64,000 nt of DNA from positions 1 to 64,000 of the forward strand of contig CALLLW010000007.1 in the NCBI GenBank assembly GCA_938007995.1, read 5' to 3'. Both the position numbers and the translations under genes were made by a program. Positions 1 through 7,349 of this stretch are shown one piece after another. Each line of letters begins with the position of its first letter. Within the stretch, counting starts at the first letter, position 1. Origin of the DNA: an uncultured Granulosicoccaceae bacterium. GTDB lineage: Bacteria > Pseudomonadota > Gammaproteobacteria > Granulosicoccales > Granulosicoccaceae. Below the pieces are notes generated by a model that had not been told where the DNA came from, did no database searches, and was given only the letters and a program-made list of their open reading frames with translations.

Positions 1-46
1 GGGATTTTGGCCGGCTGTGCCGGCCATTCTGGAAATCACCAAAAAG

Positions 47-135
47 TGATCATTTATTTCCAGAATGGGTGATCAAATTATTCCAGAATCACTGATCATT
101 TAATTCCAGAATCGGTGATCACTTTGCGCCAGAAT
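47..135. repeat. 23-bp iterons (about 3.5 copies)
   Basis: TGATCA occurs at 47, 70, 93 and 116, exactly 23 bp apart. TTCCAGAAT occurs at 58, 81 and 104, with a partial copy ending at 135, in the same register. Regular direct repeats of about two helical turns are typical of replication-initiator or regulator binding arrays. The array runs into the start of the next open frame, so it may be an autoregulated promoter or origin-like site. The function is inference; the periodicity is seen directly. Confidence 0.8.
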
Positions 136-771
136 ACGCAAGAACATCGCGAATGGTTGGAACTTGTAGCAATTGAGCTATCTGAGAATCCAAACCCTGA
201 CTTGTCAGAGTGGCCTGACGAAATGCAGAACGCCCTTGTAGAACATTTCAAAGGTTTATTGGCGTTTCTCCGCGAAGTGCAACACAGCATCCGAAATGGT
301 ACAGACACAAATGAACTGAGGGCGAAATCGCTGATAGCCCACCTGCAACTGCGCAAAGGTCCGGGCAAGCCATCTGCGCAGGGACTAAACACCTCATTAT
401 TGCTGCAAGAGACTGGACCCTACCGCACCTTAAGAGTATTGATGGCTGTCCAGAAAATACCGTACACATCTAAAACGATTGATACGATTGCAGGCATTGA
501 GGTGACAGTCGAGGATGTTTTAGTTGCCCATCGATACAAAAATACCGAGATCCAATACAAGAACGGCGAGCCTTTCTGCGGCTGGACACTCGGGGCCGGA
601 AAGCTACCAAAGATCGAGGACAAATTTTTCAAGCTAGTTGCTGATGAGCTGGAACTGGATGATTCTGCAGGAACAGCTGCAGCGAACCTATCCAAGACAG
701 TCTACAAGCATCGCATGACAATACATTCACTCCCACAATATCAAGCGTTCCTGCGCACTTCCAAAGGTTAA
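115..771 (+). CDS. Hypothetical protein downstream of iterons
   Basis: A 218-residue frame with a GTG start inside the last iteron; a TTG at 157 is an alternative, and an in-frame stop at 70-72 rules out a start upstream of it. I do not recognise a family. The N-terminal third is acidic and helical in character (residues about 8-60), and the C-terminal half is a mixed, soluble-looking sequence without signal peptide or membrane segments. Its position directly after an iteron array and before an AlpA-like regulator and a polymerase-like gene suggests a replication or regulatory protein of a mobile element. That role is inferred from context only. Confidence 0.55.
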   Translation: MITLRQNTQEHREWLELVAIELSENPNPDLSEWPDEMQNALVEHFKGLLAFLREVQHSIRNGTDTNELRAKSLIAHLQLRKGPGKPSAQGLNTSLLLQETGPYRTLRVLMAVQKIPYTSKTIDTIAGIEVTVEDVLVAHRYKNTEIQYKNGEPFCGWTLGAGKLPKIEDKFFKLVADELELDDSAGTAAANLSKTVYKHRMTIHSLPQYQAFLRTSKG

Positions 772-873
772 GTTCCCTTCCCGCTGTAATTACCCCCGCT
801 ATTATCGCGGTACTCCTACTGAAAACGACATAGTACTGTAGCCAACATCATTCATTGGCAAGGTGTATTAAAT

Positions 874-1089
874 ATGTCCGAACGATTAATCCGGCTCCCT
901 GAGCTCATGGAGCAAACCGGTCTAACGAAATTCCTCGTTTACAAGTACCTCGACCCTATCAATGGCGACGCTACTTTCCCTCAACGTCGATACATCAACG
1001 GAAACAAAAAAATAGTTGTTTTCCTTGAATCAGAGGTTCAGGCATGGATTGCCAATCAAGTTAAAAAAACAGCCCCGGTAGTAGTGTAG
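874..1089 (+). CDS. AlpA-family DNA-binding regulator
   Basis: A 71-residue protein with the AlpA/excisionase layout: an N-terminal LIRLPELMEQTGL segment forming a winged helix-turn-helix, then a basic strand region (FPQRRYINGNKKIVVF) and an ESEVQAWI helix at the C-terminus. AlpA-like proteins are small MerR-fold regulators that switch on integrase genes or act as excisionases in prophages and islands. A purine-rich AAGGTG lies about 8 bp before the ATG. It precedes a polymerase-like gene, which fits a mobile-element module. No tyrosine integrase is visible nearby. Confidence 0.8.
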   Translation: MSERLIRLPELMEQTGLTKFLVYKYLDPINGDATFPQRRYINGNKKIVVFLESEVQAWIANQVKKTAPVVV

Positions 1090-1338
1090 TAGAACGCACA
1101 TATAACCCCAGCCTCCAAAGAGATAGTCGGCTACACAAGTGGCGGTGTTGTTGATGGTTGCGGTGGAACTCACAGAAGAAAAAACAGAGACAACATACGA
1201 GAGTCTCCGCTAACTAGAAATCTGTGACTACACCGTCTGGAGCCCAAACAATGATCACCGATTGCCGCCCTAACTTTCAGAGATCATACGAAAAAAGCCA
1301 GCCAGCAATCTGCCTTACCTGACAAACGAAAAAAGTAC

Positions 1339-2961
1339 ATGCCTAAGCTAGCAAAGTCAGGTGTCGATACACTTGTAAAGCAGACTCTCAACTCGAAAAT
1401 CAGTGTTGAGTGCATTCCCTCAGGTCTTCGCGATTCTCTGCTAGAGGCGTTGGACCATGCCTATCCTATTTACTACGATGACTTCATACATGAGTATGGC
1501 AAGTTCTATGAATACCGGACTGCATTCATGATATTGATAGTTTTACTGTATCTCGAACTAAATCCTCACCGTAAATGGGAGGGCTGGCAAGCGTTAACAT
1601 GGAAGCAACTTCGACGACTGTTTCGGGGTAACCGCGAGGTGATTCAATATATAAGGGACGGTGTATTCTTCGATTGTGACCACAAATATCGCAAAGGTGG
1701 ATACAGCAAAGCCGCTAAGTTAGACGACGACACAAAGGCGATAATCGATGAAGTACTGCGGAACTACTGCGAAAACCCTACTGATCCGACCCTACTCGAC
1801 AGGTCTGGAAAGCTATTAATTCCGCAGCACGTCGCAAAGAAGCCGCACGCAAAGACTAAGCCCCTACTGATAGCAAACCTACCTCTGTACACCAAAACTA
1901 ATTTAGAGGCTGTTACAGCGGCTCTCAGGCACATTGAGCTATGGCTAGAGACCGGAGTCGATGAGCCGCACCCAACAGATGATCACCCCAAGCTGACAGC
2001 TCACTTAGAAAAGCGACGCAAGAAGTTCGAACAAGAGGGATATAAACCGAAGAAGGGCACCGCAACTGAGCGCTTTCGGACGTATCTAAAGAAAGCGAGA
2101 AAGCAGCTAATGCTGGTCCTGGCATTCGGGGGATGTGTCCCGAACAATATCCAAATGTCCGCGGCTGGCCGACTGTATGGCCCATTCCTTCAGAACTGTT
2201 TGAAAGTCGTTCGGATGGTAGCTCTCCACGGTCATTGGAACTATGACTTCCAATGTTGCCATCATCGAATATTTCAGCACCACGCAAAGCTCTATGGTAT
2301 TCCGTGCCCAGTCCTCGATCAGTATAACCTCGACAAGGATCAGTTCAGGATTGACCTTGCTGATGAACTCGAAGTCTCAGTAGAGCAAGTGAAGTCCACA
2401 CTACTTGCGCTCGGGTATGGTGCCGGAATTACCTCATGGAGATTCGTTTCAACTGATGATCCCAACAAGCCTCTTGAGATGATGCGAGCGGCCATACATC
2501 AAATACTCGGACCAGAGGCTTTCGAAAAGGCAAAGATGAGCGAGAAGATAACTGGCCTCCGGTCGGAGCTGACCGCCATATCTGATCGGATGCTTGCCGA
2601 GGCTAAAACTGTGAAGGGTAAAGGCCTGCTGATCAATGCCCGTGGTCTGCCCTTGCCACTCAAAGATGAGAACGGCAAAGATATCCACAAGGCCAAGCAG
2701 AAGGCTCACATTGTGCAGGGCATCGAGTCTCAGCTATTGATATCGCTTATCTCCTCGCTAACTGAAAACCGAAAGTCAGGACGAGAGTATTTCGTCGTGT
2801 TAGGGCTTCATGACGGTTGTGTTTCCCGTGTAAAAAGGAATCTGAAACAGTTAGAGGAGGCTGTAGCTGCAGGTCGAGCGAAGATCAATTTGAAAATTGA
2901 ATGCGAAAAGTATGATCTGATGGATTTAACGACAAATTCTAGTCGGCAAAATGAAGGTTAA
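1339..2961 (+). CDS. Divergent family-A DNA polymerase-like protein
   Basis: A 540-residue protein whose C-terminal half carries the family-A polymerase palm and fingers motifs in order. GRLYGPFLQN (residues 277-286) resembles the GRL...LQN segment of Pol I. DFQCCHHRIFQHH (303-315) aligns with motif A DYSQIELRILAH and keeps the metal-binding Asp303 and Arg310. K352...Y360-G361 matches motif B, the O helix. HIVQGIESQLL (457-467) resembles the IQGTAAD segment, and LHD (490-492) is motif C. The motif A glutamate is His308 and the motif B arginine is Val348, both unusual. No 3'-5' exonuclease is visible, and the first 260 residues are unrecognised, including a short hydrophobic helix near 62-73. 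A T7-type RNA polymerase is less likely because motif A lacks the DGSC pattern. With iterons and AlpA upstream, replication of a mobile element is a reasonable inference. Confidence 0.6.
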   Translation: MPKLAKSGVDTLVKQTLNSKISVECIPSGLRDSLLEALDHAYPIYYDDFIHEYGKFYEYRTAFMILIVLLYLELNPHRKWEGWQALTWKQLRRLFRGNREVIQYIRDGVFFDCDHKYRKGGYSKAAKLDDDTKAIIDEVLRNYCENPTDPTLLDRSGKLLIPQHVAKKPHAKTKPLLIANLPLYTKTNLEAVTAALRHIELWLETGVDEPHPTDDHPKLTAHLEKRRKKFEQEGYKPKKGTATERFRTYLKKARKQLMLVLAFGGCVPNNIQMSAAGRLYGPFLQNCLKVVRMVALHGHWNYDFQCCHHRIFQHHAKLYGIPCPVLDQYNLDKDQFRIDLADELEVSVEQVKSTLLALGYGAGITSWRFVSTDDPNKPLEMMRAAIHQILGPEAFEKAKMSEKITGLRSELTAISDRMLAEAKTVKGKGLLINARGLPLPLKDENGKDIHKAKQKAHIVQGIESQLLISLISSLTENRKSGREYFVVLGLHDGCVSRVKRNLKQLEEAVAAGRAKINLKIECEKYDLMDLTTNSSRQNEG

Positions 2962-3480
2962 AGTATTGATATGTATAGAGTTGATGTTCTGCTGGGTTTG
3001 GTCTCTGAAGGCTTGTAGTTATACACCACCTCCATTAGACCAATAGGTAGAGGAAGTGTTATTTGATTGGTGGGTTCTGTTGTACTTTAGGTTGGTTACA
3101 ATTCTATAGTCTGGTAACACATCGTTATCCCTTCTGCTCTGTGGCAGCAATGAATTGAAGGGCTGAGCCTGTGTACCCTCTGATATCTGATAACGCCGCG
3201 TGCTTTAGTGCACTACATTCGAAACTGATGTTTTCATGGCAATAGAGACAATTGTCAATGTTCTGGATAGTTGGTCAACTAACAGTATTGCCTGATTGGA
3301 TAGGGCCGGATTGTCTCTATCCGTCTCATGTCTGAAGTGCAGTCCCAAGGTAATCGCACACTGACTGCTAACTGTAGCTGTATTCGTCCTTGTGACGGTG
3401 GACTTGGGTGCACTGCTAACTCACTATCTGGTCCCGTTATAGTCGCATCCCTTACGGATCTGACCACGAGCAATTCGAAG
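2962..3480. other. Intergenic spacer without supported gene
   Basis: About 520 bp between the polymerase-like gene and the 3' end of a convergent gene. A plus-strand frame from 3328 continues antisense into the next gene but lacks a ribosome-binding site and family features. No hairpin with a T-run or clear repeat is seen. Confidence 0.5.
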
Positions 3481-4122
3481 TTACGCCGCTTGGTTTTTCT
3501 GGGTTGCAGTACTCATAAATTCATGCATTGTGGAGATAATCCGCGGGCGATGAAGAAGCAGCTCCTCATGTCGTTGAGAGTGCTTTGTAATCTGACTGGA
3601 AAGGGAGGTTATGTGGCACCAGCTAATTTTGTTGTCACTCAGCCTTTCCTCCATGTGAGTGATGGCGTCGGGGCAAAATCCACATCCTTGTATGCCGCTG
3701 AGTATGACGAGTTTTGTGCGACTGAAGATCTTGTCGTGCGTAAGGACCAGATCCACATGATCAGTGATTTCTCGTGTGGGGATTGTTTTTCTGATTTTCA
3801 CTTTTTCTGCGGGTGAGTAACTCCCATCGAGAGATCTAGGCGAAAAGTCGGTGATAACGATTGGGCTGCTGACTCGATCCATACAAGCAGCTTTGAGCTG
3901 AGACGGTGAGAGGTTTAGATAGTGCCCGAGCAGGCCATAGGAGCGATCCCAGAACGCAACAGAAGGCCATTGTCTGGCGGGTGTAGCGCCGCTGGATGCG
4001 TACCCACCGATTCTATGTTCCTTCTCCATGGAGTTGTTAGGCTCTCTGCCAACAACCACAATCAACGGGAAGTCCATGTCCGTTGTATTTCCAAATACGC
4101 TCAGATCCGCTTCTGTAGCCAT
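3481..4122 (-). CDS. Unknown protein, possibly UDG-fold
   Basis: A 213-residue protein whose ATG is preceded by AAGGAG at ideal spacing, which supports it over the overlapping plus-strand frame. I do not recognise it with certainty. An early strand PLIVVVGREPNN (about residues 18-29), a middle strand-helix TKLVILSGIQGCGFCPDAI and a late CHITSLS segment have the layout of the uracil-DNA-glycosylase superfamily: a GxxPG-like first loop, a central Rossmann-like strand and a late HxS motif. The match is weak and could be coincidental. No signal peptide or membrane helix is seen. It diverges from the HNH gene across a tandem-repeat region. Confidence 0.6.
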   Translation of the reverse strand: MATEADLSVFGNTTDMDFPLIVVVGREPNNSMEKEHRIGGYASSGATPARQWPSVAFWDRSYGLLGHYLNLSPSQLKAACMDRVSSPIVITDFSPRSLDGSYSPAEKVKIRKTIPTREITDHVDLVLTHDKIFSRTKLVILSGIQGCGFCPDAITHMEERLSDNKISWCHITSLSSQITKHSQRHEELLLHRPRIISTMHEFMSTATQKNQAA

Positions 4123-4464
4123 ATATAACTCCTTAATCCGTTGGCGACTATGTGATTGGAGTCAGGTGTAACGACAATTTTTCACAATTCTTTAGCACCG
4201 TACCAGTTGGACTGTTTGCAGCGCCACACACTCTGTGGCTTGTTGGTTGCTGGTTGCTGGTTGCTGGTTGCTGGTTGCTGGTTGCTGGTTGCTGGTTGCT
4301 GGTGGTTAGAGCATCAGGTAATCAATCTGTAGATCATGGGTTTAACAGTTTCGTGTGCACTTAAGTGCACGTTACTTAATGCTCTGTGGCGGATTAACAG
4401 AATACACTTCAGCTATTCATGAGTTCGCCGATGCCCAGTCGTCAATCAGACTAGGGAAAGAGGA
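4123..4464. other. Divergent promoter region with microsatellite
   Basis: The 342-bp gap between two divergent genes, 3481-4122 (-) and 4465-4905 (+). It must hold both promoters and contains the heptanucleotide array listed separately. An open frame across the array is a by-product of the repeat. Confidence 0.5.
4245..4302. repeat. GGTTGCT heptanucleotide tandem repeat
   Basis: About 8.3 perfect copies of GGTTGCT. Because 7 is not a multiple of 3 and the array lies in a divergent promoter region, copy-number slippage would change promoter spacing rather than a protein. Confidence 0.95.
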
Positions 4465-4905
4465 ATGTTTGATCACCAAGAAGATCATGAGCATTTTGAC
4501 GGTGTGTTGCGAGACATTGGAGGAGTTGAATCGAACACCCACTTGTTCGACTTCCGTGACCCTCACATGAAGCGAAAAGAGTTTGACCGTGTCCGTGACT
4601 CTATTTTTGCTGAGCTCAAGCACCAGTACGGTTCAGGGTGTCAGCTGGGTTGCCACGAGGATTGCAGCGAGGTTGGAACCGTTGTAGATCACCTGATCCC
4701 GTTATCCTCTAATGTGCTGAACAAGTCCATCCGCGGAATGAGGGCAACCTTCGAGAAGAAGGCTCCGACTCAAAGTTTCGGATCCAATCATCCCGATAAT
4801 TTTGTCCTGTCATGTCGCCGGTGCAATGCGTTCAAGTCGAACAAGATTCCAACACCCGAGCTGATAAATCACATTCTCCGCCAGCGACACCAGAAAGCCG
4901 CGTGA
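4465..4905 (+). CDS. HNH endonuclease
   Basis: A 146-residue protein with a C-terminal HNH module: VDHLIPLS gives the Asp-His pair, followed by NHPDNFVLSCRRCNAFKSNK with the Asn and the CxxCN..K zinc/metal pattern. HNH proteins cut DNA using a beta-beta-alpha-metal fold. AGAGGA sits very close to the ATG. Upstream cysteines (GCQLGCHEDC) may form an extra metal knuckle. As a stand-alone HNH in an island it could be a restriction, homing or defence nuclease; nothing in the sequence decides between these. Confidence 0.85.
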   Translation: MFDHQEDHEHFDGVLRDIGGVESNTHLFDFRDPHMKRKEFDRVRDSIFAELKHQYGSGCQLGCHEDCSEVGTVVDHLIPLSSNVLNKSIRGMRATFEKKAPTQSFGSNHPDNFVLSCRRCNAFKSNKIPTPELINHILRQRHQKAA

Positions 4906-5218
4906 TTCCACCATGCCGGAGATCGTGCCAAGCGCTGGTTTGGTCTAAGGGGCTTGACCGGCTCGGTTCGGCCATTAGCGGCGGTTTACCACCAATCGTG
5001 AGAACGCCAGCTTTCAACCGAAATTAGCGAACTGTGAGCGATTTACCTCAGGTCTGTCGCCATTCAAATAGAATAATACAGTCCCTGCGAGTCTAATAAG
5101 ATAGAGATTCGGTATGATACTGGGAATGTTGGGCGACCAAGGTGATCGTCCTCGTCTAAAAAGAAATATTTAGTTGCTTCGCTTGTTTTGGAGGCTGTAG
5201 ATACGGATATGCTGTTAA
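4906..5218. other. Intergenic spacer
   Basis: 313 bp with no supported gene. I looked for integron attC core sites here and did not find the GTTRRRY/RYYYAAC pair. The promoter of the following acyltransferase must lie in it. Confidence 0.45.
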
Positions 5219-5860
5219 ATGAAAGTGGACAACGTAAGCTGCTGTGTTGCAAATAGTAGTGAGAAAAGGAACGAAATATTCAAGTTTCGCTACAAGATTT
5301 ATCTCTCAGAAGGAGCAATATCCGAAAATCCTCAACAGACTCTAGTCGATGACTACGATGTTTCCGGAAAACAACTACTATGCGGCCTATATCAAAATCA
5401 TTCTTTGATTGGTTCTGTGAGACTTCATCTAATAGAGTGCTCTAACTCTATCTCCCCAGCAAAGTCAGTTTTTCCTGATGAAATCTCAAAATACTCCAAG
5501 AGTGGCATTAGAATTCTCGATCCAAATAGGCTCTGCTTGCATCGAACCGACGAGAAAGGCTCCAACCTAAGATTGATGTCTTTACTCAGAATTCCTTTTA
5601 TGGCTGCACAGTATTTGGGTGTGGACTATGTCACTGCTACATCAAGACCGGAACATATGAAACTGTATGGACGAATATTTGGTGGAAAAATGATAGCAGA
5701 GCCAAAAACCTATCCGACAATGCTATTACCACATGGATTAATGATATCCGATTTCAAAAAGAACCAGTCCGATATCATGGAGCGTATACCGTCATTTAGG
5801 TCTGATCATGCAGAAAGAAAAGAGTTGTTCGATGACTTTAAAGATTGGAGTATCGCGTGA
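5219..5860 (+). CDS. N-acyl amino acid / LuxI-like GNAT acyltransferase
   Basis: A 213-residue protein with the N-terminal pattern of FeeM/LuxI-type acyltransferases: IFKFRYKIYLSEG (the conserved FxxRxxxY), then LVDDYDVSGKQLLCGLY and SLIGSVRLH (the acidic pair followed by G..R). A later central beta-alpha segment, QYLGVDYVTATSRPEHMKLYGRIFGG, fits the GNAT core. Such enzymes join an acyl chain from acyl-ACP to an amino acid or homocysteine-derived amine. No LuxR is present. It overlaps the next gene by 4 bp (GTGA), so the two are likely made together. The exact substrate cannot be read. Confidence 0.75.
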   Translation: MKVDNVSCCVANSSEKRNEIFKFRYKIYLSEGAISENPQQTLVDDYDVSGKQLLCGLYQNHSLIGSVRLHLIECSNSISPAKSVFPDEISKYSKSGIRILDPNRLCLHRTDEKGSNLRLMSLLRIPFMAAQYLGVDYVTATSRPEHMKLYGRIFGGKMIAEPKTYPTMLLPHGLMISDFKKNQSDIMERIPSFRSDHAERKELFDDFKDWSIA

Positions 5861-6399
5861 TTAAACATTTTCTTATAGCGCTTAATCTAGCGCTGATATT
5901 TTGGATCTCACGAGCGTCCTTTACTCATTTTAATACAAGTAAAAAAGAACCTCTTGCAATGCTGTTTGTTAGGGTGTTGACCCCACTGGGCGTGGTTTGG
6001 AATTTATATGTAGCCTACAAATCTGATGACACTACCTTTGCCCTTGCAATATATGCATTTTTTACTGCTATTTCATGTTTTGTATTTGCGCTGGCTATCA
6101 GGGAAACTAAAGGTGTGAATCTGCCCGTTGCTTTCACTTATGATGAAACAACTGAATACGTGAAAACGGGAATTTACAAGCACATACGACACCCATTTTA
6201 CGCATCATATATTGCTTATTGGATATCATGGGCGGTGCTAAACCATAAGTCAGTACTGTCACTGCTAATCAGCGTTGTTTTAATTGTCACTTACGTAGTC
6301 GCGGTTGTATCTGAAGAAAAATATTTGAATGATACATATAATGAAAAATATCGGGAGCAAAAAAGAAGTACTGCGAGGTTTTTACCATATATTTATTAG
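5857..6399 (+). CDS. Isoprenylcysteine-methyltransferase-like membrane protein
   Basis: About 180 residues from GTG 5857, which overlaps the upstream stop; a TTG at 5845 is less likely. Four to five hydrophobic helices are followed by YVKTGIYKHIRHPFYASYI, matching the RHPxY signature of ICMT/PEMT-family methyltransferases, and by EEKYLNDTYNEKYREQ with the conserved EE...F/YGxxYxxY-like tail. These use S-adenosylmethionine to methylate lipid-like substrates at the membrane. Coupling with an N-acyltransferase suggests that the acyl product may be methyl-esterified. That pathway is inference. Confidence 0.8.
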   Translation: MIKHFLIALNLALIFWISRASFTHFNTSKKEPLAMLFVRVLTPLGVVWNLYVAYKSDDTTFALAIYAFFTAISCFVFALAIRETKGVNLPVAFTYDETTEYVKTGIYKHIRHPFYASYIAYWISWAVLNHKSVLSLLISVVLIVTYVVAVVSEEKYLNDTYNEKYREQKRSTARFLPYIY

Positions 6400-6639
6400 T
6401 TATCAACTTATCAGGGTCTTGCTCGCTAAGCGGCCGTTTGGATATGCTGACCGAACATCCGCAATGGGCACGAAGCGGCAATTTGTTCTATCCCTGATTT
6501 TGTGAGTGAAGGGCTAGCGCGTGATCGTCACAGCTACTTCGATGAGCCCGTCGTCGTCTACTTTGGTGCACACGCCGAGAAATTATAGATGTGCATCGAT
6601 AGGGGGTGCGACTGTTAGAAGCTAGCGTGCAGAGTATGA

Positions 6640-7191
6640 CTAATTAACTCCAGTCAGACGATACACAGAGGCTCGGCTGAGATTGAACTCATCCTGTAGC
6701 TCGCGGACAGAAGTCCCTTTGGCCCGTTGTGCCCTTAAGCTTTTTAAATCTTCGTCAGAGAGGCCATTTGGTCGGCCAAGCTTCTTACCTGCTGCTTTCG
6801 CCGCTTCTAGTCCTTCCCGCTGTCGTTCTCGGATCATAGACCGTTCAAACTCCGCTACTGCCCCGAGCATTTGCAGTAACAGCGTTTGCATCGGGTCCGC
6901 ACCACCCGAGAAGATTAGCGACTCTTTGCGGAATTCGATCCGAGCCCCTTTCTCTGTAATAGTTTGGATTAGTGATTCTAGATTCGCTAAGTTCCGCGCA
7001 AGCCTGTCTATCGAGTGAACAACCACAACGTCACCCTCTCGGATGAATTCAAGTAGATCAGTGAGCGCTGGCCGGTCAGTGTTCTTGCCGGAAGTTTTGT
7101 CTGTGAACACCCTGTCGAAGGTTTCGTCTGGCAGTTGTCGGTCAGTGTTCTGCGTAACGCTTGAAACTCGGATGTATGCAACAATCGCCAT
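6640..7191 (-). CDS. Serine recombinase (resolvase/invertase family)
   Basis: A 183-residue small serine recombinase. The N-terminal catalytic domain has YIRVSS with nucleophile Ser10, then VVHSIDRLARN (the conserved DRLAR arginine region) and a long E helix, AVAEFERSMIRERQREGLEAAK. The C-terminal helix-turn-helix ends SRASVYRLTG. Length is normal for a Pin/Tn3-type enzyme. No invertible segment or Tn3 transposase is seen in the window. It could resolve element multimers or be a relic of a transposon. Its upstream region carries palindromes likely to be its res/operator. Confidence 0.95.
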   Translation of the reverse strand: MAIVAYIRVSSVTQNTDRQLPDETFDRVFTDKTSGKNTDRPALTDLLEFIREGDVVVVHSIDRLARNLANLESLIQTITEKGARIEFRKESLIFSGGADPMQTLLLQMLGAVAEFERSMIRERQREGLEAAKAAGKKLGRPNGLSDEDLKSLRAQRAKGTSVRELQDEFNLSRASVYRLTGVN

Positions 7192-7208
7192 TTACCAGAC
7201 CTCTTCAG

Positions 7209-7260
7209 TGAGACATTATTATCGCTCGAAATCCCTTAGAGTTTATGAGACAGTGTCTCA
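7209..7260. promoter_or_regulatory. Candidate res/operator of serine recombinase
   Basis: TGAGACAGTGTCTCA (7246-7260) is a perfect 15-bp palindrome with a central G. The same half-site TGAGACA recurs at 7209-7215, next to the recombinase start at 7191. Half-sites spaced in the resolvase promoter are typical of res subsites. Binding has not been shown. Confidence 0.5.
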
Positions 7261-7349
7261 GATCTAGTGTTTTGGGTTTTTAAGACACCTGCAACCCGCA
7301 TGCTCCCGTGGAGTTCGGGAGTCTCGGAAAGTATACTTTTAAGATTTAA

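Noticed and set aside
1339-2961. T7-like single-subunit RNA polymerase
   Set aside because: The HD motif fits, but motif A (DFQCCHHRIF) and the GRL..LQN and QG segments fit Pol I better; not fully excluded.
3328-3816. Plus-strand 162-codon frame
   Set aside because: Antisense to the 3' half of 3481-4122, which has a good ribosome-binding site; the frame itself has no recognisable features.
4152-4364. Small frame across the heptanucleotide repeat
   Set aside because: The translation is a by-product of the repeat (LVAGCWL iterations).
6400-6540. Intergenic sequence reminiscent of a dispersed repeat
   Set aside because: Only one copy is in the window, so repetition cannot be shown.
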